A stretch of 64,000 nucleotides of DNA from positions 74,356-138,355 of the forward strand of contig CALXMC010000003.1 in assembly GCA_944389385.1 (NCBI GenBank), written 5' to 3'. This DNA is from an uncultured Alphaproteobacteria bacterium. GTDB taxonomy: Bacteria; Pseudomonadota; Alphaproteobacteria; Rs-D84. The notes beneath the pieces are model-generated. The model was given only the letters and a program-made list of their open reading frames with translations, had not been told where the DNA came from and did not search any database. Shown here piece by piece: positions 35,544 to 43,529 of this stretch. The translations under genes were made by a program, and so were the position numbers. The number at the start of each line of letters is the position of its first letter. The stretch's first letter is position 1.

Positions 35544-35573
35544 ACAATAATCTCCTTTTACTTATGCTGACAT
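35534..35573 (-). promoter_or_regulatory. hairpin enclosing the mraY ribosome binding site and start codon
   Basis: Exact 11-bp inverted repeat: ATGTCAGCATA (35534-35544) and TATGCTGACAT (35563-35573), 18-nt loop. In the mRNA the AAGGAG lies in the loop and the AUG in the 3' arm, so the fold should mask initiation. Upstream, TTGGCT and TAAAAT form a likely promoter. Confidence 0.6.
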
Positions 35574-35602
35574 TTTACCACATAAATATTACAAAGCCAA
35601 AA

Positions 35603-35893
35603 TTATTTAATAACACATGAAATCGGCGCATCTTCGTTAAAAAACATCATCCAATCCGCCCCATGATTCCATAAAGTAACGTCTTGGTCGTGCATTTTAC
35701 CGACGTAACGCGCCCCAGATGCAGAAATCGCAATGTTTAACGTTACTGCATTTTCATCTATTATCGCATTCAATGTTTCGCCATCAGATGACATTGTGTA
35801 TTTTACGTTATGGTCACCACATGTCATCGCAGTCGTATCGCTGCGCCCACACGCCGCCAAAGAAACACACAATAATAGCAATATCTTTTTCAT
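35603..35893 (-). CDS. MliC-like lysozyme-inhibitor lipoprotein
   Basis: 96 residues. A lipoprotein signal peptide with lipobox LAACG puts the lipidated Cys at residue 15. The mature part has a first Cys (MTCGDHNVKYTM) and a C-terminal stretch SASGARYVGKMHDQDVTLW ending in a second Cys, the layout of the MliC/PliC fold that blocks C-type lysozyme. Identification is by motif pattern only, moderate certainty. ATG follows AAGGGGGG. It lies between mrcA and mraY, which fits a role in protecting peptidoglycan from host lysozyme. Confidence 0.6.
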   Translation of the reverse strand: MKKILLLLCVSLAACGRSDTTAMTCGDHNVKYTMSSDGETLNAIIDENAVTLNIAISASGARYVGKMHDQDVTLWNHGADWMMFFNEDAPISCVIK

Positions 35894-35918
35894 TAAATCC
35901 CCCCTTGTTTATTTTGTA

Positions 35919-37967
35919 TTAAAATACACCACCAACAACCGCACTGGATGTAACAGATTTCTTTTTCGGTGCCGGGTTTGGTTTTTGTCCGGGTTTGAAT
36001 GCCTCGGTAATAATTACGCCATCGGGATCTTCGGCGGCCGATGCGCCACTCATGCGATTAACCCGAACGAACGTCATGCCGTCTGGTACTGAAAAAGGCT
36101 GATTTGTTTCGTTTGCCAATGCCGTTTTCATAAAATCAGCAAACACACGAGCGGCCATGTGACTGCCTGCGCCCCGCCCCAATGGTGCCGGCATATCAAA
36201 TCCCAAATATACGCCTGCTATTAAATTTTTAGAAAATCCAACGAACCATATATCTTTGACATCATTTGTCGTACCGGTTTTTCCCGCAATTGTATGCCCA
36301 GGAACACGGGCCTGGCGACCAGTGCCGCGTTCAACCACGCCCTGTAATATCGACACCATTTGATATAAACTTTGTGGGTCAGATAACGGTTCTGCATCGG
36401 ACACGCGTTCAGGCGGCAATAAATCAGGTTGCCATTCAATCAATTGGGGCGCTGTGCCATTTAATGTATTTCCGTATCTGTCTTGGATATAATCAACCAA
36501 TTTTGGTTGGATTACATATCCACCATTTACAAACGCAGAATACCCCAACACCAATCGTTCCAATGTGGTTTCGCCCGACCCCAATGCCATAGAAAGATTT
36601 ATGTTTTGCAAATCTTCTGGATATACACCAAAACGTTGCGCCACACGAATCGCGTTTTCAACGCCCAGACTTTGCACCATACGAACCGCCGGCACATTAC
36701 GCGATGTTTCCAACGCATAACGCAACGGGATGTCGCCCAAAAATTTCTTGTCATAATTTTCAGGCTTCCACAAAGTATCATCTTCGCGCCATCCAACAAT
36801 CGGCGCATCCAGAATTAAAGCCTCGGGCGAAGTGCCATTTTCAAGCGCAGCCAAATACACAAACGGTTTTATCGTACTGCCGATTTGGCGCATTGCCTGG
36901 GTTGCGCGATTAAACGAACTTTCGCGGAAAGACCGCCCGCCAGACATCGCAACAATGCGGCCAGTATGCGGATTCATCGCGATAATTGCGCCCTGTAATT
37001 TTGGTTCGTGTTCATCACGAATGGAATTATAGTTATCCAATTCTTTGTTTAACGCGGCGGACGCAGCATGCTGCAATTCAGGCACAATTGTTGTTTTTAT
37101 ATACAATCCCTGGTTATACAGCGTTTCGCGCCCCAGACTGTTTAATAACTGACGACGAACATCTTCGGCAAAATATTGGAAATCAACGTCCATTTGTTCT
37201 GTAAAACCACTGTTGATATTTAACGGTTCCGCAGATGCGGCATCCGCCTGGGATTGGGTGATATATCCCTCGGCAACCATACGGCGCAAAACGTAATTGC
37301 GGCGTTGAATCGCATAGTCGCGATTATTTGGCGCTTTGGGTAATGCGGCCAAAAAGGCACACTCGGACAATGTCAGGTCAGACACAGGTTTATTAAAATA
37401 CATCAACGCAGCCGAACCAACACCATACGCACGCGCCCCAAGATAAATCTGATTCATATACAGGGTTAAAATATGCTGCTTGGAAAAAGTACGTTCCAAT
37501 CGCATCGCCAAGATTGCTTCCTTTACCTTGCGCGATATTGTGCGTTCCGATGTTAAAAAGAAATTTTTGGCCACTTGTTGGGTTATTGTGGATGCGCCCG
37601 AAAAACGCGCGTCAAATCCCAACATCCGCAGACCATTATTTACCAATGCACGGGCAATGCCCTGGACGTCAATACCGGGATGTGTCCAAAAATTTTGATC
37701 TTCGGCCGCAACAAAAGCATTAACCAACTGGGGCGGCAAGTCATCAAAATCTATGAACACACGGCGTTCTTCGGCGTATTCAATCAGTAAACTGCCATCA
37801 GATGCATACAAACGGGTCGCAACCGGTGGCGCATACGTCGCCAATTTTTTATAATCCGGTAAATCGTTACCATAAATAAACACCAACACCGCAACCGCCG
37901 CGATGCCAATTGTAAAACCCCAAAACAATATGTTCAGAAAAACGCGTAATATTTTTTTGAATTTCAT
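35919..37967 (-). CDS. mrcA: bifunctional penicillin-binding protein 1A
   Basis: 682 residues from the ATG at 37967, shorter than the usual 750-850. One membrane anchor (about 8-30), a GT51 glycosyltransferase domain with the catalytic EDQNFWTHPG and the STITQQVAKN motif, and a transpeptidase domain with the active serine in STIK and the KTGTT motif. It polymerises and cross-links peptidoglycan. Expression appears leaderless: TTGCAA, 17 nt, TAAAAT, then 9 nt to the ATG without a ribosome binding site. Ends in a Pro/Lys-rich tail. Confidence 0.95.
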   Translation of the reverse strand: MKFKKILRVFLNILFWGFTIGIAAVAVLVFIYGNDLPDYKKLATYAPPVATRLYASDGSLLIEYAEERRVFIDFDDLPPQLVNAFVAAEDQNFWTHPGIDVQGIARALVNNGLRMLGFDARFSGASTITQQVAKNFFLTSERTISRKVKEAILAMRLERTFSKQHILTLYMNQIYLGARAYGVGSAALMYFNKPVSDLTLSECAFLAALPKAPNNRDYAIQRRNYVLRRMVAEGYITQSQADAASAEPLNINSGFTEQMDVDFQYFAEDVRRQLLNSLGRETLYNQGLYIKTTIVPELQHAASAALNKELDNYNSIRDEHEPKLQGAIIAMNPHTGRIVAMSGGRSFRESSFNRATQAMRQIGSTIKPFVYLAALENGTSPEALILDAPIVGWREDDTLWKPENYDKKFLGDIPLRYALETSRNVPAVRMVQSLGVENAIRVAQRFGVYPEDLQNINLSMALGSGETTLERLVLGYSAFVNGGYVIQPKLVDYIQDRYGNTLNGTAPQLIEWQPDLLPPERVSDAEPLSDPQSLYQMVSILQGVVERGTGRQARVPGHTIAGKTGTTNDVKDIWFVGFSKNLIAGVYLGFDMPAPLGRGAGSHMAARVFADFMKTALANETNQPFSVPDGMTFVRVNRMSGASAAEDPDGVIITEAFKPGQKPNPAPKKKSVTSSAVVGGVF

Positions 37968-37976
37968 AGCCAACAA

Positions 37977-38005
37977 ATTTTAAGATATTTATCAGCCTTT
38001 TGCAA
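37977..38005 (-). promoter_or_regulatory. promoter of mrcA
   Basis: On the minus strand TTGCAA (38005-38000), 17-nt spacer, TAAAAT (37982-37977), 9 nt before the ATG at 37967. Confidence 0.6.
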
Positions 38006-38017
38006 GTCTTTGAAAAA

Positions 38018-38041
38018 TAAAACCGCCATTCGGCGGTTTTG
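38018..38041 (-). terminator. terminator of the suhB-like gene
   Basis: AAAACCGCC-ATT-CGGCGGTTTT with a U-rich tail on the minus strand. Confidence 0.8.
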
Positions 38042-38044
38042 TTA

Positions 38045-38749
38045 TTAAAAATCTATATTCCCATTGGTCGCGATTAAATCTGCACCAACATGGACCTTTC
38101 CGCCCGCCTCGCGTACCAATAATTCGCCCGCCGCAATTTCGGCAAAATCCAACATATCGGAAACATAGGCATCAAATTTACCGGCCGCAACCCATGCCAT
38201 ATCCAACGCAGGACATCCCGTACGACGCACATCACCAACGGTTTTACGTCCATCTGTTGTGTTATATGCAACCGTCAAATCCGATGGATTCGATAAATTT
38301 GATACACGCACCCGGGCAGAATGATATGCAGAATATACGTACGCACCACGACCTTCTTCGGCATAATACAGACGTTCATCGATTGGGGAATACACCAACG
38401 CAATTTTTGTTTCATCATCGCTGCACAATGCCAAAGATATTGCAAAGTGCGGATTTGCACGTACAAAATTCGCCGCCCCAGACAATGCCAACACAAACTC
38501 GTCCCGTCCGGCACCATCCTGGATCATGTTCGGCGTCAGCAATCCCGCCGACGGCCGTACCAATAATAAATCTGATAAAATACTTTCTTCGATACGGGCG
38601 GCGGCCTTTTTCACGAAATCACGGGCGCCATGCAACGATTGTTGCAGGTTTTCAACCTCGCCAAAATCGTGGCGCAGACCGGACGCGGTCCGCTGTAACG
38701 CCATAAACATCTTGTTTAACTCGGTCGAACCCTTGATTAACAAATCCAT
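38045..38749 (-). CDS. inositol monophosphatase (SuhB)-like protein lacking metal-binding residues
   Basis: 234 residues, shorter than the usual 260-270. The C-terminal half aligns well with the family (RRTGCPALDMAWVAAGKFDAY, LLVREAGGKV), and NPHFAISLAL matches the segment after motif A. However, motif A, normally DPLDGTTNF, reads LALSGAANF, so both metal-binding aspartates are gone. The WDxAAG motif reads AEIAAG, and the GEE glutamate motif is not recognisable. The protein is therefore probably not a phosphatase. In E. coli SuhB acts in rRNA antitermination independent of catalysis, which offers a possible role. A GGGGGGCG tract precedes the ATG. Confidence 0.82.
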   Translation of the reverse strand: MDLLIKGSTELNKMFMALQRTASGLRHDFGEVENLQQSLHGARDFVKKAAARIEESILSDLLLVRPSAGLLTPNMIQDGAGRDEFVLALSGAANFVRANPHFAISLALCSDDETKIALVYSPIDERLYYAEEGRGAYVYSAYHSARVRVSNLSNPSDLTVAYNTTDGRKTVGDVRRTGCPALDMAWVAAGKFDAYVSDMLDFAEIAAGELLVREAGGKVHVGADLIATNGNIDF

Positions 38750-38776
38750 ATTCGCGCCCCCCGTAAAACACGTATA

Positions 38777-38992
38777 TTAAAATTTGAACCCAGCAAATTT
38801 ACTTTTGAAATCAGCCGCGCGTTGGCCCTTTTCAGCAACGTTGTTGCGTTGGCCTGTAAATGCCGCGTGATTCAAATTATCAACAGACAACACCAAATCT
38901 TTGGGTTCAGTTGAAAACATCTGGATTGTTTTACCGTCCGTACGTGTTACGTTAATCGGATGATATTCTGGATGAATCCCTTTTTTCATCAT
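38777..38992 (-). CDS. rpmE: 50S ribosomal protein L31
   Basis: 71 residues: MKKGIHPEYHPINVTRTDG start, then the L31 core. It lacks the CxxC zinc motif, so it is the C-minus form. An ATG one codon downstream is equally possible; AAAGGATAA precedes. Promoter TTGCTT (39053-39048), 16 nt, TATAAT (39031-39026). Followed by the suhB-like gene, probably in one transcript. Confidence 0.94.
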   Translation of the reverse strand: MMKKGIHPEYHPINVTRTDGKTIQMFSTEPKDLVLSVDNLNHAAFTGQRNNVAEKGQRAADFKSKFAGFKF

Positions 38993-39025
38993 TTATCCTT
39001 TTATTAAATTCCATAAAGCCACGAA

Positions 39026-39053
39026 ATTATACAAGTATTTTTACAGAAAGCAA
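39026..39053 (-). promoter_or_regulatory. promoter of rpmE
   Basis: TTGCTT, 16-nt spacer, TATAAT on the minus strand, with an ordinary leader of about 30 nt. Confidence 0.55.
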
Positions 39054-39067
39054 GCAATATTAGCATT

Positions 39068-39586
39068 TTAATACCGGCCAATACATCCCAAATATGAATT
39101 GCCGGTCGATTCCAAGACATTTATAAATTGAGTCGGACTGCGCCCCGCAAACAGCGCCAAAATCGTCCCCGCGTCCGTGGCCAACATGTCCGCAACCGTC
39201 GCAATCCCGGAATTCATTTTTTTGAAAAAACCACTGGCTGGATATATTTCCGCCGCCAATAACTGATTTTTACCCGCACGCGGCGCACGCGATGCCACGG
39301 TTTTATTTTCAATCACCATTAACTGGCATTCCGGCGATATAATCAGTTTGTCCGTCACAACCGCGGACGCACCCAACAATTCGCCCCACCAACCAGTCGA
39401 TTCGCAAAACACAGGATAATATATCGTCGCATTCGGATTTTTTTCCAATACATCCGTCAAATCAACGTTACCCGTCACAACGTCTGGCATAACACCGGCC
39501 GCGGCGTTAATAACCTTGCGCGATAACTGGTAATCCGCATCTGCGGTTGTTTTACGTGGCCAATAAAGAATCGGAAACTGCTTCAT
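39068..39586 (-). CDS. hypothetical protein, 172 aa
   Basis: No family recognised. No signal peptide or clear membrane helix. It begins MKQFPILYWPRKTTADADYQ and has an alternating hydrophobic pattern suggesting a mixed alpha/beta fold, with a WW pair near residue 66 and cysteines at about 60, 87 and 168. No ribosome binding site: TATAAT ends 8 nt before the ATG at 39586, so the mRNA is probably leaderless. It lies beside the VirB6-like cluster but no link can be shown. Confidence 0.65.
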   Translation of the reverse strand: MKQFPILYWPRKTTADADYQLSRKVINAAAGVMPDVVTGNVDLTDVLEKNPNATIYYPVFCESTGWWGELLGASAVVTDKLIISPECQLMVIENKTVASRAPRAGKNQLLAAEIYPASGFFKKMNSGIATVADMLATDAGTILALFAGRSPTQFINVLESTGNSYLGCIGRY

Positions 39587-39629
39587 TGCTATGAATTATA
39601 TCAGATTCGGATGATACAAAAAAGGGGGG

Positions 39630-39655
39630 CGCGTGAAATAAAGCGCTTGATTTTT
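39630..39655. terminator. possible terminator at the end of the leftward VirB6-like gene
   Basis: GCGC / GCGC hairpin with a T-run on the right and CCCCCCTTTTTT on the minus strand. Confidence 0.4.
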
Positions 39656-40944
39656 TATTTTTTTAGTGAGGAATACCAGTTTTTCAGGTTTTTCCACGTT
39701 ATTTCCAGATGCTTTTTCGTCGATTCGTAGAATTTTTCCGGAATTTGTACTTTGGCAAATAACGCTTTGACCAGCGCAGGTATCATTGTCATAAACATCG
39801 CAATGAATATCCCCATTAAAACAACCGTTATCAAACTGTCGTTGCGCATAAACAGTCCGTCAATCAAAATACTCGAATCGTTTTGTTCCAATGCCAGCGC
39901 CAATCTGTCTGCGCCATCCCATTTGCCAAATACCGCATTCAAAAACATGACAGAAAACGTTACAAACACGCCAACCATCGCAATTCCTGCGGTCGATTTT
40001 ATCACGTCATCTATCATATCTTTTATGTTACGACCGCCATCAGGGAATATTTTCCAACCCTTGAACAGCCAAGACATCAGCATAAATGGCAACATTATTA
40101 AATCCAACGACAATGTAATAAAAACCTGTAAAAAATACAAAGGAATCGGCAACAGTGCCGCAAAGTACAATAACAAGATTAACGCACCAACCAAAATCAT
40201 CGGGATATTTGGAAATATTGGAATATCCCACATCATAGTGTGCATATATTCTTCATCAAATGCCATGTTTATAACCGTCCAACCAATCGCCATTCCCAAT
40301 CCAGTCATTTGGTGAACGTTTGAAATCTCGCACGAAAGATTATGACGCAAACGTGGCGAAAACGCGCCCGACTGGGCGGCATCAACACTGGTTGTCATTG
40401 GATCTGACAAAGCAGTGGCAACAACGCATTCTGAAAAACTATCATTGCCGGCAATCGCGCGATTCAGCGACAATCCGACGTTAAAAACAGGCTCGATTAC
40501 CACATCGGTTAAAAAACGCGGCAACGGCACCATTAACAAAGCAATTATTAAACCCAATTTCATAAATTTTGTTGCAAAGTCACTGGTAATAGACCATGGA
40601 CTTTCCAATTTAGAACCAAGAAATCCTGAAAACAGATTCCATGCAAACCAGACACCCAGCAATCCCGCAGAAAAAGGTATTATAACACTGCTTACCGCGC
40701 TGTATACGCGCGGCACCAGACCGGACATTGTCGCCATAATATCGGCAAACATTTGACACGACCAACAACTGGAAAAAAAACTTAACGCATCTGCCATATT
40801 GACGGGTACAGCCGTTCTGTATATTGAAAATCCCGCAATCGCACCGATACCTGCAATCGCCCCAACAACCAATGGCGCAACCGCCCCCGCCGAAAAAGGC
40901 AGGAACGATAAAAATACTATCCAGAATTTTTTTAATCCATTCAT
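39655..40944 (-). CDS. VirB6/TrbL-like multi-pass membrane protein (paralogue 1)
   Basis: 429 residues. A signal-like N-terminus is followed by about seven hydrophobic segments. At residues 60-63 a CWSC motif is followed by QMFADIMATMSGLVPRVY and a membrane helix. The same layout occurs in the paralogues at 42285 and 43526. Later segments (IPLYFLQVFITLSLDLIMLP and the KGWKIFPDGGRNI loop) resemble VirB6/TrbL proteins of type IV secretion systems. It is divergent from paralogues 2-5 across 69 bp. TATACT ends 7 nt before its ATG with no ribosome binding site. The family assignment is by layout, not by a diagnostic motif. Confidence 0.65.
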   Translation of the reverse strand: MNGLKKFWIVFLSFLPFSAGAVAPLVVGAIAGIGAIAGFSIYRTAVPVNMADALSFFSSCWSCQMFADIMATMSGLVPRVYSAVSSVIIPFSAGLLGVWFAWNLFSGFLGSKLESPWSITSDFATKFMKLGLIIALLMVPLPRFLTDVVIEPVFNVGLSLNRAIAGNDSFSECVVATALSDPMTTSVDAAQSGAFSPRLRHNLSCEISNVHQMTGLGMAIGWTVINMAFDEEYMHTMMWDIPIFPNIPMILVGALILLLYFAALLPIPLYFLQVFITLSLDLIMLPFMLMSWLFKGWKIFPDGGRNIKDMIDDVIKSTAGIAMVGVFVTFSVMFLNAVFGKWDGADRLALALEQNDSSILIDGLFMRNDSLITVVLMGIFIAMFMTMIPALVKALFAKVQIPEKFYESTKKHLEITWKNLKNWYSSLKK

Positions 40945-40951
40945 CGTTTTA

Positions 40952-40985
40952 AGTATACCATATTTTGCATTAAATATGATATAAT
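40952..40985. promoter_or_regulatory. divergent promoter region of the VirB6-like cluster
   Basis: Leftward -10 TATACT (40957-40952), 7 nt before the ATG at 40944. Rightward -10 TATAAT (40980-40985), 28 nt before the ATG at 41014. Neither has a strong -35, so an activator may be needed. Confidence 0.45.
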
Positions 40986-41013
40986 TGAAAAGATAAAAAA
41001 TTATATCGGGGGA

Positions 41014-42288
41014 ATGTATTTAATAAAACGCTTGTTTTTATATGCTGTTGCGGTGATTTTGTTAATGTCGCCGATGGGGGCGTATGCCGCAGATTATGCC
41101 ATTGTTGATGCGTTAAATGTGGCACCACTGATTCCGACAATATTGGATGCTTTGATGGCGGTGGCAACGGGTGGATATGATTTTTTTGTCGGCAAGGGTA
41201 ATGGTATTATTTACATTTTAATCTGGGGATTTTTGGCAATATCCATATCACTGTATCTGTTAAAAATGTATTTTCCAAAGGTCTGGGTGTCGTTTTTTGG
41301 TTTTTCAGATGGCGGTGAAATGTTTGACAAGGGTGTGTCTGGTTTTACCATCGCCGAAAATTTATTGCGGCCGTCGATACGCGCAATTATCGCAGTAACT
41401 GTTTTACTGCAAATCAAACCGGTATATTTAACAGAATGGCTGATTAACCCGTTTTTACAGTTCGGCGCACTTTATACAGAAAGTATCACAGAAACACTGA
41501 ATAACGCAGGCATTGCCCCAGATATAGAATGCCCGCCATCCGTTGTACAACAGGGTTGGATAAGTCCAGAAAGTTGCGAGTTTTTGGTTCAACCAGTCTC
41601 GGATTTGTCATACGCAAATAACCAGGTTATTAAACGCGGTTTTGATTTTATTAAATCTGGTTTGCGTGGAATGATAACTTTAATTCCGCATGGCGGGGAA
41701 AATTTTATGAATTTAATAACTGGGATTTTATTGGTTTCCACATTTGTGTCCAGCAATCTGTTCATGGCGTTGCTGATTATCCAGGCCATCTTTAATTTCG
41801 GAATGTCGTTGGTTCTGTATCCTTTTCAGGTTTTGGCATACGTTGTTAAACCAAGTGATAAATGGTTTGATATATGGCCTGCATTCAGTGGAATTACAAA
41901 ATCTTTGCAAAAAATTATTGTAACTATGATCGCATGCGCGTTCATATTGTGTGTTAATATCGCAATAATCAGATCGCTTTTTCAATGGAATTCGTCTGTC
42001 TTTGTCACAGCGGCGAGCGGTTCGGCTTCGTCAAACGTCCCGACAATGGCGTCATCTGCCTTGGGATTTGGCGAGCATTCGATATTATGGTTATCGTCTG
42101 TGTTAACATTGTATTTAATGTTCCGTATATTCGATATGACACGCGAACGATTAAATGACTATATCGGTAAAGGCATGGATGGATTGTATAACCAGGTGCG
42201 CGGTGATGTAAAAACTTTAACCAAAGATGCAAAAAAATATGGGTCTTCTTTGGCCAAGGCAATCGGATGGATTAAAAAGAAAAAATGA
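41014..42288 (+). CDS. VirB6/TrbL-like membrane protein (paralogue 2)
   Basis: 424 residues. A cleavable signal peptide (about 1-25, ending AYA-AD) and six to seven membrane segments; a Lys-rich cytoplasmic tail ends KKKK. The block FFVGKGNGIIYILIWGFLAI matches the position of the CxxC-helix block of its paralogues but lacks the cysteines. The ATG is only one base after GGGGGA, unusually tight. First of four genes joined by ATGA/GTGA/TAATG overlaps. Probably an inner-membrane channel component of a secretion apparatus. Confidence 0.65.
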   Translation: MYLIKRLFLYAVAVILLMSPMGAYAADYAIVDALNVAPLIPTILDALMAVATGGYDFFVGKGNGIIYILIWGFLAISISLYLLKMYFPKVWVSFFGFSDGGEMFDKGVSGFTIAENLLRPSIRAIIAVTVLLQIKPVYLTEWLINPFLQFGALYTESITETLNNAGIAPDIECPPSVVQQGWISPESCEFLVQPVSDLSYANNQVIKRGFDFIKSGLRGMITLIPHGGENFMNLITGILLVSTFVSSNLFMALLIIQAIFNFGMSLVLYPFQVLAYVVKPSDKWFDIWPAFSGITKSLQKIIVTMIACAFILCVNIAIIRSLFQWNSSVFVTAASGSASSNVPTMASSALGFGEHSILWLSSVLTLYLMFRIFDMTRERLNDYIGKGMDGLYNQVRGDVKTLTKDAKKYGSSLAKAIGWIKKKK

Positions 42289-43529
42289 ACAGATTGGTTA
42301 ATTCTTTTGTCGAATCCACAGTCCAATGTTGGGGGTGCGAGGTCTTTGACCGACTGTTCCAGATTGTGTCAAATGCCGCGGCCGCTGTTTACGATAAATT
42401 TGTAATATTTTGTGCGATATTATTCTGTGTGCTGTTTGTGTTTTACCTGATAAACGCGGTATGGAAAAATTTCAAAGACGGTATTACCGATCCGCTTTAT
42501 CAAAAATCTTTGAAACCATTGTTTATAAATTCTTTGGTATCGCTGACGTTTTTAAGCATGGGGGTTGTGTTGCCGCGCTTTATCACAACCATCACATTCG
42601 AACCAGTCGCAAATATAACGGTTATTTATACACAAAGCATGCTGCAAACAAACCCAGATGAAGTTAATGAACGTGTAACGTACCAACCTGCAAAAATCGA
42701 AGATGATGGATTTTATCGCCCCCAGTTGCGCGACAGTATCGTGATGTTAATGAAAACAACAATCACCCAATTCCAATCGTATATGAAACTTGGCATCGCT
42801 GTGATGGATAAAGCGTTTTCGTTAAGCGCGTTGTTAAGTATATCTTCGCTGATTAAGCATATTATTTTATTCTTTATCGGGATGTACTTGTTTATCGGGA
42901 TTTTCAAACTGTTCCTGCGGTTCTGTTTTTATTTCGCAGACATTATAGTCGCAATGACATTCTTTGCTTTTTTCTTTCCTTTGTCGTTAATATTGGTTGC
43001 GTTCAAAGGCGATAATGCACCAAAATGGATGAGTGGTTTGGGGAAAGATGTGGGAACAAATCAATTCAAAAAGTTAATAGATTCTATTGTCGCACTGGCG
43101 GCGGCTGTGTTAACTTATACAGTGCTCATGGTCATTTTGGCAAAATTCTTTGCGGAACCAGGGCAAAGTGCGGCCGATATAATGAACATGATTACCAGCG
43201 GCGAAATATACTCGGATGAATTATCAGAAGAAAATTTACAGGCCATGACACTGGGCGGATGCGTCGTGTTGGTTTATGTATTAAACTTTATATACGGACA
43301 AATTCCACAGGTTACTTCAATGGTATTAAGTTCGTTCGGTGTATCGTCTGAAAACAAATTAAGCGAACAATTGGCCAATGACGCAATGCAATTAACAAAC
43401 GATGTTTTGAATGTTGTAAAACAAGCCGGTAAAAATATTTTAAGTGGTGGGGAAAAATCTGATAATAAAGAAGATACCACAAAAAAATCAAAAGATGGTG
43501 GCGCCACTGGGGGCGACGGTAAAAAGTGA
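42285..43529 (+). CDS. VirB6/TrbL-like membrane protein (paralogue 3)
   Basis: 414 residues with about seven hydrophobic segments. CWGC at 15-18 is followed by EVFDRLFQIVSNAAAAVYDK and the first membrane helix, matching paralogues 1 and 4. The central part (about 185-240) is strongly hydrophobic with aromatic clusters. The C-terminus (about 375-414) is a hydrophilic Lys/Asp/Gly-rich tail, probably cytoplasmic. Start ATG overlaps the upstream stop by 4 bp. No signal peptide, unlike paralogue 2. Confidence 0.65.
   Translation: MNRLVNSFVESTVQCWGCEVFDRLFQIVSNAAAAVYDKFVIFCAILFCVLFVFYLINAVWKNFKDGITDPLYQKSLKPLFINSLVSLTFLSMGVVLPRFITTITFEPVANITVIYTQSMLQTNPDEVNERVTYQPAKIEDDGFYRPQLRDSIVMLMKTTITQFQSYMKLGIAVMDKAFSLSALLSISSLIKHIILFFIGMYLFIGIFKLFLRFCFYFADIIVAMTFFAFFFPLSLILVAFKGDNAPKWMSGLGKDVGTNQFKKLIDSIVALAAAVLTYTVLMVILAKFFAEPGQSAADIMNMITSGEIYSDELSEENLQAMTLGGCVVLVYVLNFIYGQIPQVTSMVLSSFGVSSENKLSEQLANDAMQLTNDVLNVVKQAGKNILSGGEKSDNKEDTTKKSKDGGATGGDGKK

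Noticed and set aside
38777-38992. L31 as a zinc-free paralogue induced by zinc starvation
   Set aside because: The lack of CxxC is common for primary L31 in alphaproteobacteria, and no Zur-like site is visible.
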